Assembly: GCA_019115425.1 (NCBI GenBank)
Contig: DXDO01000020.1
Coordinates: forward strand, 1 to 5,101
DNA length: 5,101 bases
From: Candidatus Agathobaculum merdigallinarum
GTDB lineage: Bacteria > Bacillota > Clostridia > Oscillospirales > Butyricicoccaceae
Direction of reading: 5' to 3'
The notes under the pieces are model-generated. The model had not been told where the DNA came from. It was given only the letters and a program-made list of their open reading frames with translations, and made no database searches. Shown here piece after piece: positions 1 through 5,101 of this stretch; position 1 is the first letter of the stretch; every line of letters starts with the position of its first letter. A program made the translations under genes and the position numbers.

Positions 1-126
1 TGCGGTGCGCTCTCCATTCCGGAGTTCCAGAAGAAGGCCAAGATCACGCTGGTATCCGCAACCTCGATCGTCGAGGGCGGCGCGCACGACGTTGTGCTCA
101 AGGAGACCTCGTCCACCAGCAAGTAA
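1..126 (+). CDS. guaB: IMP dehydrogenase, C-terminal end (partial)
   Basis: Frame 1 is open from the first base and ends with TAA at 124-126, giving the last 41 residues of a protein whose start lies outside the window. The residues begin CGALSIPEFQ and continue with a SATSIVEGGAHDVVLK block. From memory this matches the C-terminal tail of the roughly 500-residue IMP dehydrogenases of Clostridia and streptococci, where a Cys-Gly-Ala/Val turn is followed by a TLVS(S/A)-S-VEGGAHDV stretch. IMPDH oxidises IMP to XMP with NAD+, the committed step of cytosolic GMP synthesis. The catalytic cysteine loop and CBS domains would lie upstream and cannot be checked here. The tail differs from the Bacillus GuaB tail, so the call depends on the clostridial subtype. 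A GMP reductase-like relative is the main alternative. An intrinsic terminator follows within ten bases. Confidence 0.72.
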   Translation, partial: CGALSIPEFQKKAKITLVSATSIVEGGAHDVVLKETSSTSK

Positions 127-134
127 GCAAATCC

Positions 135-169
135 ATTGCCCCGTAGAAACCCTGCGGGGCAATTCTTTT
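135..169 (+). terminator. Rho-independent terminator after the IMPDH gene
   Basis: The arms ATTGCCCCG (135-143) and CGGGGCAAT (155-163) are perfect complements. The stem extends inward by T144-G154 (wobble), A145-T153 and G146-C152, leaving a five-base loop at 147-151. The tail TCTTTT follows at 164-169. It starts nine bases after the IMPDH stop and ends before the Shine-Dalgarno of the next gene, so it most likely closes the IMPDH transcript. Confidence 0.85.
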
Positions 170-174
170 CGGAA

Positions 175-181
175 GGGGAGG
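175..181 (+). promoter_or_regulatory. Shine-Dalgarno that sets the nucleotidyltransferase start
   Basis: GGGGAGG lies five bases before the ATG at 187. It decides against the longer in-frame reading that would start from a TTG at 136, because that codon falls inside the terminator stem and would add 17 residues unlike the family. Confidence 0.75.
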
Positions 182-186
182 CGGAT

Positions 187-837
187 ATGGAGATCGGGAA
201 CTGGATGGACGGCTTTGCCGCCGCGGTGCGGCAGGCGTTTGGAGAGCGCGTGTACTGTATCGGCTTGCAGGGCAGCCGCGCCCGCGGGGAAGCAACAGCG
301 GACAGCGACATCGATGTGGTCGTCATTCTCGATGAATGGCGGGAAGAAGACTGGCCGCGCTACGAGGCCGTGCTGGACAGCCTGCCTGCGCGGGACAGGG
401 TGTGCGGCTTTGTCTCGGGCAGGCGCGAGCTGCTCGCGTGGGAGCCGTCCGAGCTGTTCGGGTTTTACTATGATACCAAGCCGTGGTACGGCGATCTGGA
501 AGAGCTCAAGACCCGCTTTCACATGGCGGACGCGCGCCGCGCGGTGCGCATCGGCGCGTGCGGCATCTACCACGCCTGCGCGCACAACCGCCTGCACGAA
601 AAAATCGAAGAGATGCTGCGCGGGCTGTACAAATCTGCGTTTTTCACCCTGCGCGCGGACTATTTCTGCCGCACGGGGAAATTCATCCGCAAAAAAAGCG
701 AACTGCTGTCCCTGCTCGACGGGGAGGGAAGGGAAATCCTCGCCGCGGGGCTGGGCGACGCGGACGGCGGTTTTGCCGAACAGAGCGAAAAGCTGCTCCG
801 GTGGGCGGGCAGCCTGATTCAGACTTACACAGAATAA
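187..837 (+). CDS. Nucleotidyltransferase-domain protein, substrate unknown
   Basis: This is a 216-residue soluble protein. Residues 29-43 carry the Pol-beta-type nucleotidyltransferase signature: G29-S30, ten residues, then D41-x-D43. The sequence reads GSRARGEATADSDID, and the two aspartates are the expected metal ligands. A short alpha/beta domain fills roughly residues 1-105. The rest (about 110-214) is mainly helical, rich in Arg, Lys and Glu, and resembles the helical C-terminal half of kanamycin-nucleotidyltransferase-like and MNT/HEPN-like proteins. I do not see a clean HEPN RX4-6H motif, so a toxin-antitoxin role is not supported. Family members transfer a nucleotide to a small molecule, an RNA or a protein; the acceptor cannot be told here. 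The start was chosen by the Shine-Dalgarno at 175-181. The gene follows a terminator with no clear promoter of its own, and the CLC gene starts 44 bases after its stop. The domain is sure, the function is not. Confidence 0.8.
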   Translation: MEIGNWMDGFAAAVRQAFGERVYCIGLQGSRARGEATADSDIDVVVILDEWREEDWPRYEAVLDSLPARDRVCGFVSGRRELLAWEPSELFGFYYDTKPWYGDLEELKTRFHMADARRAVRIGACGIYHACAHNRLHEKIEEMLRGLYKSAFFTLRADYFCRTGKFIRKKSELLSLLDGEGREILAAGLGDADGGFAEQSEKLLRWAGSLIQTYTE

Positions 838-881
838 GCGGTTTTGGAACCGCATGGAATGGAAATGGGGAAGTGTAAGAG

Positions 882-2135
882 ATGGACGTGGGTTATTGGA
901 AGAAACAGGCCAAAAACGCGCTGATCTTTGCCCGCTGGTGTGCGTTTGCGGTGATTATCGGCATGATAGTGGGCGCGGTGGGCGCAGTGTTCCACCATGC
1001 GCTCGAATGGGCGGGCGAGATGCGCGAGGCACACGGCTGGCTGCTGTATCTGCTGCCGCTCGCAGGCGTGTTCATCGCGTTCTGGTATAAAAAAGCGGAT
1101 ATGCCGCTCGAGCGCGGCACGAACTTTATTCTGACTTCGGTGCGCGAAAACCATCCGGTGCGGCTGCGGCTCGCGCCGAGCATTTTCGTGACCTCGGTGC
1201 TGACCCACCTGTGCGGCGGCTCGGCCGGTCGTGAGGGCGCGGCGCTCCAACTCGGCGGCGCGATCTCGGGCAACATCGGCCACTGGATGCGGCTGGACGA
1301 CCGCGATTCGCGCACGATCACCATGTGCGGCATGGCGGCGGGCTTTGCGGCGCTGTTCGGCACGCCGCTCGCGGCGAGCGTGTTTGCGATGGAGGTCATC
1401 AGCGTGGGCGTGATGTATTACGCGGCGCTGTTCCCGTGTGTGCTGGCGTCCGTCATCGCGCATCAGCTGGCGCTCCGGCTGGGCGGCGAGACCACATCGT
1501 TTACGATCACCGGCATTCCGGAAACCGTGGATGCGCTGCTGCTCGCAAAACTCGTGCTGTTCGGCCTGGCGTGCGCGGTGCTGAGCGCGGTGGTGTGTAT
1601 CGTGTTCCACCGCATCGGTCATTGGTTCAAGCACTACATACCCAATCAATACGCCTGTATGGCCGCGGGCGGCGCGGCGGTGGTGCTGGCCTCGCTGCTG
1701 CTCGGCACGCGCGATTATAACGGCGCGGGCATGGCCGTGATCGAGCGTGCGGTCGCGGGAGAGGCGGATTATACCGCGTTTTTCATCAAGCTGGTGCTGA
1801 CCGCGATCACGATCGGCGTAGGCTACAAGGGCGGCGAGATCGTGCCCGTGCTGTTCATCGGCGCGACCTTTGGCGCGGCATACGGCGGATTTTTCGGCCT
1901 TGCGCCCTCGTTTGCGGCAGGGCTGGGCATGGTTGCGGTCTTTTGCGGCGTGACCAACTCGCCGCTGACCTCGGTTCTGCTTGCCTATGAGATGTTCGGC
2001 GGACAGAGCCTTGCGCTGTTTGCGCTTACGATCGCGGTCGCCTATATGCTCAGCGGCTACTATGGGCTGTACAGCGAACAGAAAATATTGTATTCCAAAA
2101 TGCGGCCGCAGTTTATTGACCGCAAGACCAAATAG
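882..2135 (+). CDS. CLC-family anion/proton antiporter, fluoride-type (CLC-F-like)
   Basis: This 417-residue polytopic membrane protein has no cytosolic CBS domains, as is usual for short bacterial CLCs. The central signature is GGSAGREGAALQLGG (112-126), whose E118 matches the external gating glutamate of the GREGP motif. The second anion motif is YKGGEIVPVLFIGATFG (315-331). Here a Glu (E319) follows the double glycine where chloride CLCs have GGIF-P; this GGE form is, as I know it, a mark of the CLC-F fluoride/proton antiporters. The helix-D motif that reads GSGIP in chloride CLCs is GTNFI (79-83). E171-V172 replaces the usual EE pair near the internal proton glutamate. Near the C-terminus a tyrosine-rich SGYYGLY stretch (391-397) could hold the inner-gate tyrosine. 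GGGGAAG at 867-873 is the likely ribosome site. No fluoride riboswitch is visible in the 44-base upstream gap. CLC membership is firm; fluoride rather than chloride as substrate is inference. Confidence 0.88.
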   Translation: MDVGYWKKQAKNALIFARWCAFAVIIGMIVGAVGAVFHHALEWAGEMREAHGWLLYLLPLAGVFIAFWYKKADMPLERGTNFILTSVRENHPVRLRLAPSIFVTSVLTHLCGGSAGREGAALQLGGAISGNIGHWMRLDDRDSRTITMCGMAAGFAALFGTPLAASVFAMEVISVGVMYYAALFPCVLASVIAHQLALRLGGETTSFTITGIPETVDALLLAKLVLFGLACAVLSAVVCIVFHRIGHWFKHYIPNQYACMAAGGAAVVLASLLLGTRDYNGAGMAVIERAVAGEADYTAFFIKLVLTAITIGVGYKGGEIVPVLFIGATFGAAYGGFFGLAPSFAAGLGMVAVFCGVTNSPLTSVLLAYEMFGGQSLALFALTIAVAYMLSGYYGLYSEQKILYSKMRPQFIDRKTK

Positions 2136-2183
2136 CGATGCGCGGATGATGGCAGCGTATTTTTCGGAAAGGACGATCTAATC

Positions 2184-2837
2184 ATGCACGAATTCAAAGG
2201 CGCGATCTTCGATATGGACGGCACGCTGCTCGACTCCATGCCGGTATGGAAGCGGCTGACGCAGGGGTATCTTGCGCAGTTCGGCCTGCAGATCTCGGAT
2301 CAGGACTATGCGGCGACCGAGGGATTTTCCCAGCCGCAGGTGGCGCAGTATTTTGCCGACCGCTATTCCAATCTGCCCGATGCACAGAGCCTGGTAGAGG
2401 GCTTGGATAAGCTGATCACCGCGCGGTATGAATCCCTTGCAAAGCCTAAGGACGGTGTTCTGGATTTCCTCGAAGGGCTGCGCCGCCGCGGCGTCAAAAT
2501 GGCGATCGCGACACTGACCGCCCGCCGCCACGCGGAAAAGGCACTGCGTGAAAGGGACATGCTGGGCTACTTCGACTTCATGATGACGATCGAGGACGTG
2601 GGCATCTCCAAGCGCGAGCCGGATATCTATTTGCAGGCCGCAGCGCGCATGGGTCTGGAACCCGCGTCCTGCGTCGTGTTTGAGGATGCGCCCTATGCCT
2701 GCACGACCGCAAAACGCGCGGGGTTTGGCGTATGCGGTATGGTGGAGCCTGCCTATGCGGCCGGAGAAGCCGAGCTGCGCGCGGCGAGCGATTGGATCGT
2801 AGAGCGCTCTTTTGACGAACTTGCAGGAAAATTGTAA
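2184..2837 (+). CDS. HAD-superfamily hydrolase, beta-phosphoglucomutase-like (subfamily IA)
   Basis: This 217-residue cytosolic protein has the usual length for a single-domain-plus-cap HAD enzyme. Motif I is D10-M-D12-G-T (in FDMDGTLLDS): D10 is the nucleophile and D12 the general acid/base. A helical cap follows at about residues 16-85. Motif II is in IATLTA with T110 or T112. Motif III is K143 in SKREPDIY, and motif IV is the acidic pair E168-D169 in VVFEDAPYA. The FED-A-x-A form and four-helix cap point to the beta-phosphoglucomutase / phosphoglycolate phosphatase group (IA, variant 3). These enzymes hydrolyse sugar phosphates, glycolate phosphate or nucleotides, or isomerise glucose phosphate; the substrate cannot be read from sequence. 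GGAAAGGA at 2166-2173 lies ten bases before the ATG. The gene starts 48 bases after the CLC stop with no promoter seen, so co-transcription is likely, though no functional tie is evident. Confidence 0.88.
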   Translation: MHEFKGAIFDMDGTLLDSMPVWKRLTQGYLAQFGLQISDQDYAATEGFSQPQVAQYFADRYSNLPDAQSLVEGLDKLITARYESLAKPKDGVLDFLEGLRRRGVKMAIATLTARRHAEKALRERDMLGYFDFMMTIEDVGISKREPDIYLQAAARMGLEPASCVVFEDAPYACTTAKRAGFGVCGMVEPAYAAGEAELRAASDWIVERSFDELAGKL

Positions 2838-2845
2838 GAAAACGC

Positions 2846-2874
2846 TTGCAATTTGACCGCTTTTTCCGTAAAAT
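2846..2874 (+). promoter_or_regulatory. Sigma-A-type promoter for the MATE-luxS pair
   Basis: TTGCAA (2846-2851) and TAAAAT (2869-2874) are separated by exactly 17 bases. Transcription would start near 2881, at the GGAAG just before the leader hairpin. An overlapping alternative, TTGACC (2853-2858) with TATAGT (2874-2879), has a poorer 15-base spacer. The site begins nine bases after the HAD stop and is AT-rich against a GC-rich background. Confidence 0.75.
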
Positions 2875-2882
2875 ATAGTCGG

Positions 2883-2928
2883 AAGCAAATCAAAAGCTGC
2901 ACCGGACAAGTCCCGGTGCGGCTTGCTT
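2883..2928 (+). promoter_or_regulatory. Long hairpin in the MATE-luxS leader
   Basis: GCTGCACCGG (2896-2905) pairs with CCGGTGCGGC (2913-2922) over ten pairs including one T-G wobble, closing a seven-base loop. An outer six-pair helix, AAGCAA (2883-2888) with TTGCTT (2923-2928), is continuous on the 3' side and leaves a seven-base bulge, ATCAAAA, on the 5' side. The fold spans almost the entire predicted leader from the start point to a few bases before the Shine-Dalgarno. It might be the terminator of the HAD transcript, but the bases after it (ATCGTTAG) are not a T-run, so a leader element is at least as likely. It matches no riboswitch class I recognise. Confidence 0.6.
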
Positions 2929-2934
2929 ATCGTT

Positions 2935-2941
2935 AGGGGGA
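2935..2941 (+). promoter_or_regulatory. Shine-Dalgarno that sets the MATE start
   Basis: AGGGGGA lies six bases before ATG 2948 but only three before the in-frame GTG at 2945. The spacing favours the ATG; the GTG would add a single residue. Confidence 0.7.
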
Positions 2942-2947
2942 ATAGTG

Positions 2948-4336
2948 ATGGAACAAAACAAAATGGGTACCGCGCGCATGGGTCCGCTGATTTTCTCCAT
3001 GGCGCTGCCCGCTATGATTTCGATGCTGATCAATGCGCTGTACAACATTGTGGACAGCATCTTCGTGGCGCAGTATTCGCAGAGCGCGCTGGCGGCGGTC
3101 TCGCTGGTGTTTCCGCTGCAAACGCTGGTCGTGGCGATTGGCGTGGGCACGGGTGTGGGCGTAAACTCTCTGATTGCCCGCCGCCTGGGTGAAAAGCGTC
3201 AGCTGCATGCCGACTCTGCGGCCGAGCACGGCATCGCGTTGTCAATCATCGGCGGCATTGTGTTTCTGGTGTTGGGTTTCGGTTTGTCCGGCGTATTTGT
3301 CGGGGCCTTCGGTGCTGCCGAGGATGTTTCCGTGCAGGCGGTGCAGTATTCCCACATCGCGGTAGGACTGAGTATTTTTGTCATGATCTCGATGATGTGT
3401 GAAAAGGTGCAGCAGTCCACCGGCAACATGATTATTCCGATGATGCAGGGCCTGACCGGCGCGATCATCAACATCATCCTCGATCCGCTGATGATCTTCG
3501 GCATCGGCCCGTTTCCGGAGATGGGCGTCACCGGCGCGGCGCTGGCGACCGTTATCGGCCAGATCTTCGGTATGCTGATCGGCCTGTGGGGCGTATTCAA
3601 GCATCAGAAGGTGCTGAAGCTCAATATGCGCAAGTTCAAGTGGCGTTTGCAGACGGTAAAGGACATTTACCGTGTCGGCCTGCCCGGAATCGTCATGCAG
3701 AGCATTTCATCGGTCATGACCGCGGGCCTGAACGGCATCCTGATCGGCTTCTCGCAGACCGCGGTCAACGTGCTGGCGGTATATTTCAAATTGCAGACCT
3801 TTGTATTCATGCCGGTGTTCGGCCTCAATCAGGGTGCGCTGCCGGTCATGGGCTATAACTACGGCGCACGAAATAAGCGCCGCCTGTTCGGTGCGTACCG
3901 CATCGCGCTGGTGACCGCGGTCATTATCATGATGATCGGCTTTGTGCTGTTCCAGATCATACCCGAGCCCATGCTGATGATGTTCGTTGATCGGACGGAT
4001 GCCGCCGCCATGCAGGAAATGCTGGAAATCGGCGTGCCCGCGCTCAAGACGATCAGCTTCTCCTTTGTTGGCGCGGCGTTCGGCATCATCAACTCGACCA
4101 TGTTTCAGGCGACCGCGCGCGGCATGAACAGTCTGGTGGTCTCGGTCTGCCGCCAGCTGGTCATCATTCTGCCGGCGGCATGGATTCTCGGAAGCCTGTA
4201 CGGCTTGAGCGCGCTCTGGTATGCGTTCCCGATCGCGGAAATTGCATCCTTCCTGATCTCCTATCTGCTGCTATGGCGTGAATACAAGACCGAACTGAAA
4301 TATCTGGACGCTGGACAAGAGGAGGTAAAAGCATGA
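2948..4336 (+). CDS. MATE-family efflux transporter (MepA/DinF-like)
   Basis: This 462-residue inner-membrane protein has about twelve hydrophobic segments in two homologous MatE halves (roughly 10-215 and 235-445), the usual MATE length. The first half contains the early PAMISMLINALYNIVDS segment (21-37) and the NIILDPLMIFGIG loop with L178-D179-P180. The second has GLNQGALPVMGYNYGA (292-307) and a CRQL segment (401-404), both typical of the branch that includes MepA-type multidrug exporters of Firmicutes. MATE proteins expel cationic drugs, dyes or metabolites in exchange for Na+ or H+; the ion and substrate cannot be assigned here. The gene has its own promoter and a hairpin leader. Its stop codon overlaps the luxS start by four bases, and the luxS ribosome site lies in its last codons, so the two are almost certainly one operon. 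That link makes a role in exporting a LuxS-related compound conceivable, but a general drug exporter is equally possible. Confidence 0.93.
   Translation: MEQNKMGTARMGPLIFSMALPAMISMLINALYNIVDSIFVAQYSQSALAAVSLVFPLQTLVVAIGVGTGVGVNSLIARRLGEKRQLHADSAAEHGIALSIIGGIVFLVLGFGLSGVFVGAFGAAEDVSVQAVQYSHIAVGLSIFVMISMMCEKVQQSTGNMIIPMMQGLTGAIINIILDPLMIFGIGPFPEMGVTGAALATVIGQIFGMLIGLWGVFKHQKVLKLNMRKFKWRLQTVKDIYRVGLPGIVMQSISSVMTAGLNGILIGFSQTAVNVLAVYFKLQTFVFMPVFGLNQGALPVMGYNYGARNKRRLFGAYRIALVTAVIIMMIGFVLFQIIPEPMLMMFVDRTDAAAMQEMLEIGVPALKTISFSFVGAAFGIINSTMFQATARGMNSLVVSVCRQLVIILPAAWILGSLYGLSALWYAFPIAEIASFLISYLLLWREYKTELKYLDAGQEEVKA
4320..4326 (+). promoter_or_regulatory. Shine-Dalgarno of luxS inside the MATE coding end
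   Basis: AGGAGGT, a near-perfect anti-16S match, lies six bases before the luxS ATG and within the last codons of the MATE gene. It encodes the Glu-Glu-Val of the MATE C-terminus, which supports both the start choice and translational coupling. Confidence 0.85.
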
Positions 4337-4791
4337 AACGCATTGCCAGTTTTGAAGTGAACCATGATAAGCTGAAGCCCGGTATGTACACCTCCCGCAT
4401 TGACGGGGATGTGACAACCTACGATATCCGTATGGTGTATCCCAACGCGGGGAAGTATATCGAGCCTGCGGCGGGGCATACGTTTGAGCACCTGTTTGCG
4501 ACCTATGCGCGCAACTCGCGCTTTGCCGACAGCATTATTTACTGCGGCCCGATGGGCTGCCAGACCGGATTTTACTTTCTCGTGCGCGATATGCAGCCCG
4601 CGGACGCAATCGCACTGGTGCAGGAAAGCATGGATTTTATCGCCGCGTACGAAGGCGAGATCCCGGGCGCGAGCCGCATCGAGTGCGGCAACTACAAGCT
4701 GCATGACCTCGCGGGAGCAAAGCAGCTTGCCGCGTCCATGATCCCAGTGCTCGAAGGCTGGACAGAAGAAAAATTGGTATATGAAAAATAA
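4333..4791 (+). CDS. luxS: S-ribosylhomocysteine lyase LuxS (AI-2 synthesis)
   Basis: This 152-residue protein has the full length of LuxS. It cleaves S-ribosylhomocysteine to homocysteine and 4,5-dihydroxy-2,3-pentanedione, which cyclises to autoinducer-2. It acts in the cytosol as a metal-dependent homodimer in the activated methyl cycle. All key residues are present: metal ligands H49 and H53 with catalytic E52 in the HTFEH motif, the third ligand C118 in ECGNYKLHDL, and catalytic C76 in GPMGCQTGFY. The N-terminal FEVNHDKLKPG and the YDIRMVYPN stretch are also typical. The ATG overlaps the stop of the MATE gene as ATGA behind a strong Shine-Dalgarno, so it is read from the MATE promoter near 2846-2874. 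The nucleosidase Pfs/MTAN, which makes the substrate, and the methionine-cycle genes are not in this window. No terminator is seen after it; the rpmE promoter starts four bases beyond the stop. Identification is secure. Confidence 0.97.
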   Translation: MKRIASFEVNHDKLKPGMYTSRIDGDVTTYDIRMVYPNAGKYIEPAAGHTFEHLFATYARNSRFADSIIYCGPMGCQTGFYFLVRDMQPADAIALVQESMDFIAAYEGEIPGASRIECGNYKLHDLAGAKQLAASMIPVLEGWTEEKLVYEK

Positions 4792-4794
4792 TGC

Positions 4795-4823
4795 TTGCAT
4801 TTTGTCGCCTTGTGTGGTATCAT
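4795..4823 (+). promoter_or_regulatory. Sigma-A-type promoter for rpmE
   Basis: TTGCAT (4795-4800) and TATCAT (4818-4823) are separated by 17 bases. The start would fall near 4830, leaving a leader of about 50 bases. An offset CATAAT (4821-4826) could also serve as -10. The -35 flank closely resembles the promoter upstream of the MATE gene. Confidence 0.75.
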
Positions 4824-4880
4824 AATTTTACGACTGTAAGAGATAATAGGTTTACTACCCGTGGAAAGAGGTGAAACAAC

Positions 4881-5084
4881 ATGAAACAGGGCATCCATCC
4901 CGAGTACAAGCAGACCACGATCCGCTGTGCCTGCGGCAATGTCATTGAGACCGGCTCCACCAAGGAGAATATCGTCGTTGACGTTTGCTCCAAGTGCCAC
5001 CCCTTCTTCACGGGCAAGCAGAAGCTGGTAGACACCGGCGGACGTGTTGATCGCTTCAAGAAGCGTTTCAATCTGGACAAGTAA
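4881..5084 (+). CDS. rpmE: 50S ribosomal protein L31, zinc-binding type
   Basis: This 67-residue basic protein is of normal length for L31 of the large ribosomal subunit, where it helps bridge the subunits. It opens with MKQGIHPEY, typical of the family. The four zinc-ribbon cysteines are intact: C16 and C18 (CAC), and C36 and C39 (CSKC). This marks the C+ form rather than the zinc-independent paralogue made under zinc starvation. The HPFFTGKQKLVDTGGRVDRF segment (40-59) and the RFNLDK end are also typical. AGAGGTG at 4867-4873 lies seven bases before the ATG. The gene has its own promoter directly after luxS. The leader of about 50 bases might carry an L31 autoregulatory element, but I see only short weak pairings there, such as GTAA 4836-4839 with TTAC 4852-4855. 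Confidence 0.97.
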   Translation: MKQGIHPEYKQTTIRCACGNVIETGSTKENIVVDVCSKCHPFFTGKQKLVDTGGRVDRFKKRFNLDK

Positions 5085-5101
5085 CAACAAAGCCATCGAA
5101 A

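Noticed and set aside
5..817. Alternative plus-strand frame of 270 codons over the nucleotidyltransferase gene
   Set aside because: It is Arg/Ser/Ala-rich with no family resemblance, runs through the terminator, and is out of frame with both the IMPDH tail and the GSx10DxD protein.
187..837. MNT-HEPN toxin-antitoxin module
   Set aside because: There is only one gene, no separate HEPN partner adjoins it, and the C-terminal half shows no clear RX4-6H motif.
838..853. Hairpin GCGGTT-TTGG-AACCGC just after the nucleotidyltransferase stop, as a terminator
   Set aside because: The stem is only six pairs and is followed by ATGGAATGG rather than a T-run, so termination is unlikely.
838..881. Fluoride riboswitch upstream of the CLC gene
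   Set aside because: The gap is only 44 bases and lacks the conserved pseudoknotted crcB-type pattern I would expect; the gene also seems to be read from upstream.
825..1649. Long open frame on the minus strand opposite the CLC gene (274 codons)
   Set aside because: Its translation is rich in His, Arg, Gln and Ala with no recognisable domain. It lies fully antisense to a well-supported CLC gene whose GC-rich third positions keep the reverse frame open.
2178..2909. Long open frame on the minus strand opposite the HAD gene (243 codons)
   Set aside because: It is antisense to a HAD gene with all catalytic motifs, has a low-complexity Arg/His/Gln-rich translation, and has no ribosome site or promoter of its own.

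Overview
The window reads as chromosomal DNA from a GC-rich member of the Clostridia (Firmicutes). Pointers are strong purine-rich Shine-Dalgarno sites, TTGCA-type promoters, GC-rich third codon positions, LuxS, a Cys4 zinc-type L31 and an IMPDH C-terminus of the form I associate with Clostridia. An Oscillospirales-type gut anaerobe such as the Butyricicoccus/Faecalibacterium area is plausible, but this rests on general resemblance only. All genes lie on the + strand and are tightly packed. No mobile element, CRISPR array, tRNA or rRNA was seen.

Layout: (1) 1-126 is the tail of an IMP dehydrogenase gene (probably guaB), followed at once by a convincing intrinsic terminator (135-169). (2) 187-2837 holds three genes with short gaps and no obvious internal promoter or terminator: a small GSx10DxD nucleotidyltransferase of unknown substrate, a CLC-family anion transporter with fluoride-type (CLC-F) sequence marks, and a HAD-superfamily phosphatase. 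(3) A good sigma-A-type promoter (2846-2874) and a leader that can fold into a long hairpin (2883-2928) precede a MATE-family exporter. The exporter overlaps luxS by four bases (ATGA), so the two look translationally coupled. (4) A second promoter starts four bases after the luxS stop and drives rpmE (ribosomal protein L31). Sequence ends 17 bases after rpmE.

How the genes fit together: purine synthesis (IMPDH) and translation (L31) are housekeeping functions at the edges. The middle is a set of small-molecule handling genes: an anion/proton antiporter, a phosphatase and a multidrug-type exporter. LuxS recycles S-adenosylhomocysteine-derived S-ribosylhomocysteine to homocysteine and releases DPD, the AI-2 precursor. 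The most interesting points are the MATE-luxS coupling behind a structured leader and the atypical anion-filter residues of the CLC protein. I see no clear sign of a wholly new multi-gene system; most of the window is ordinary core-genome sequence.
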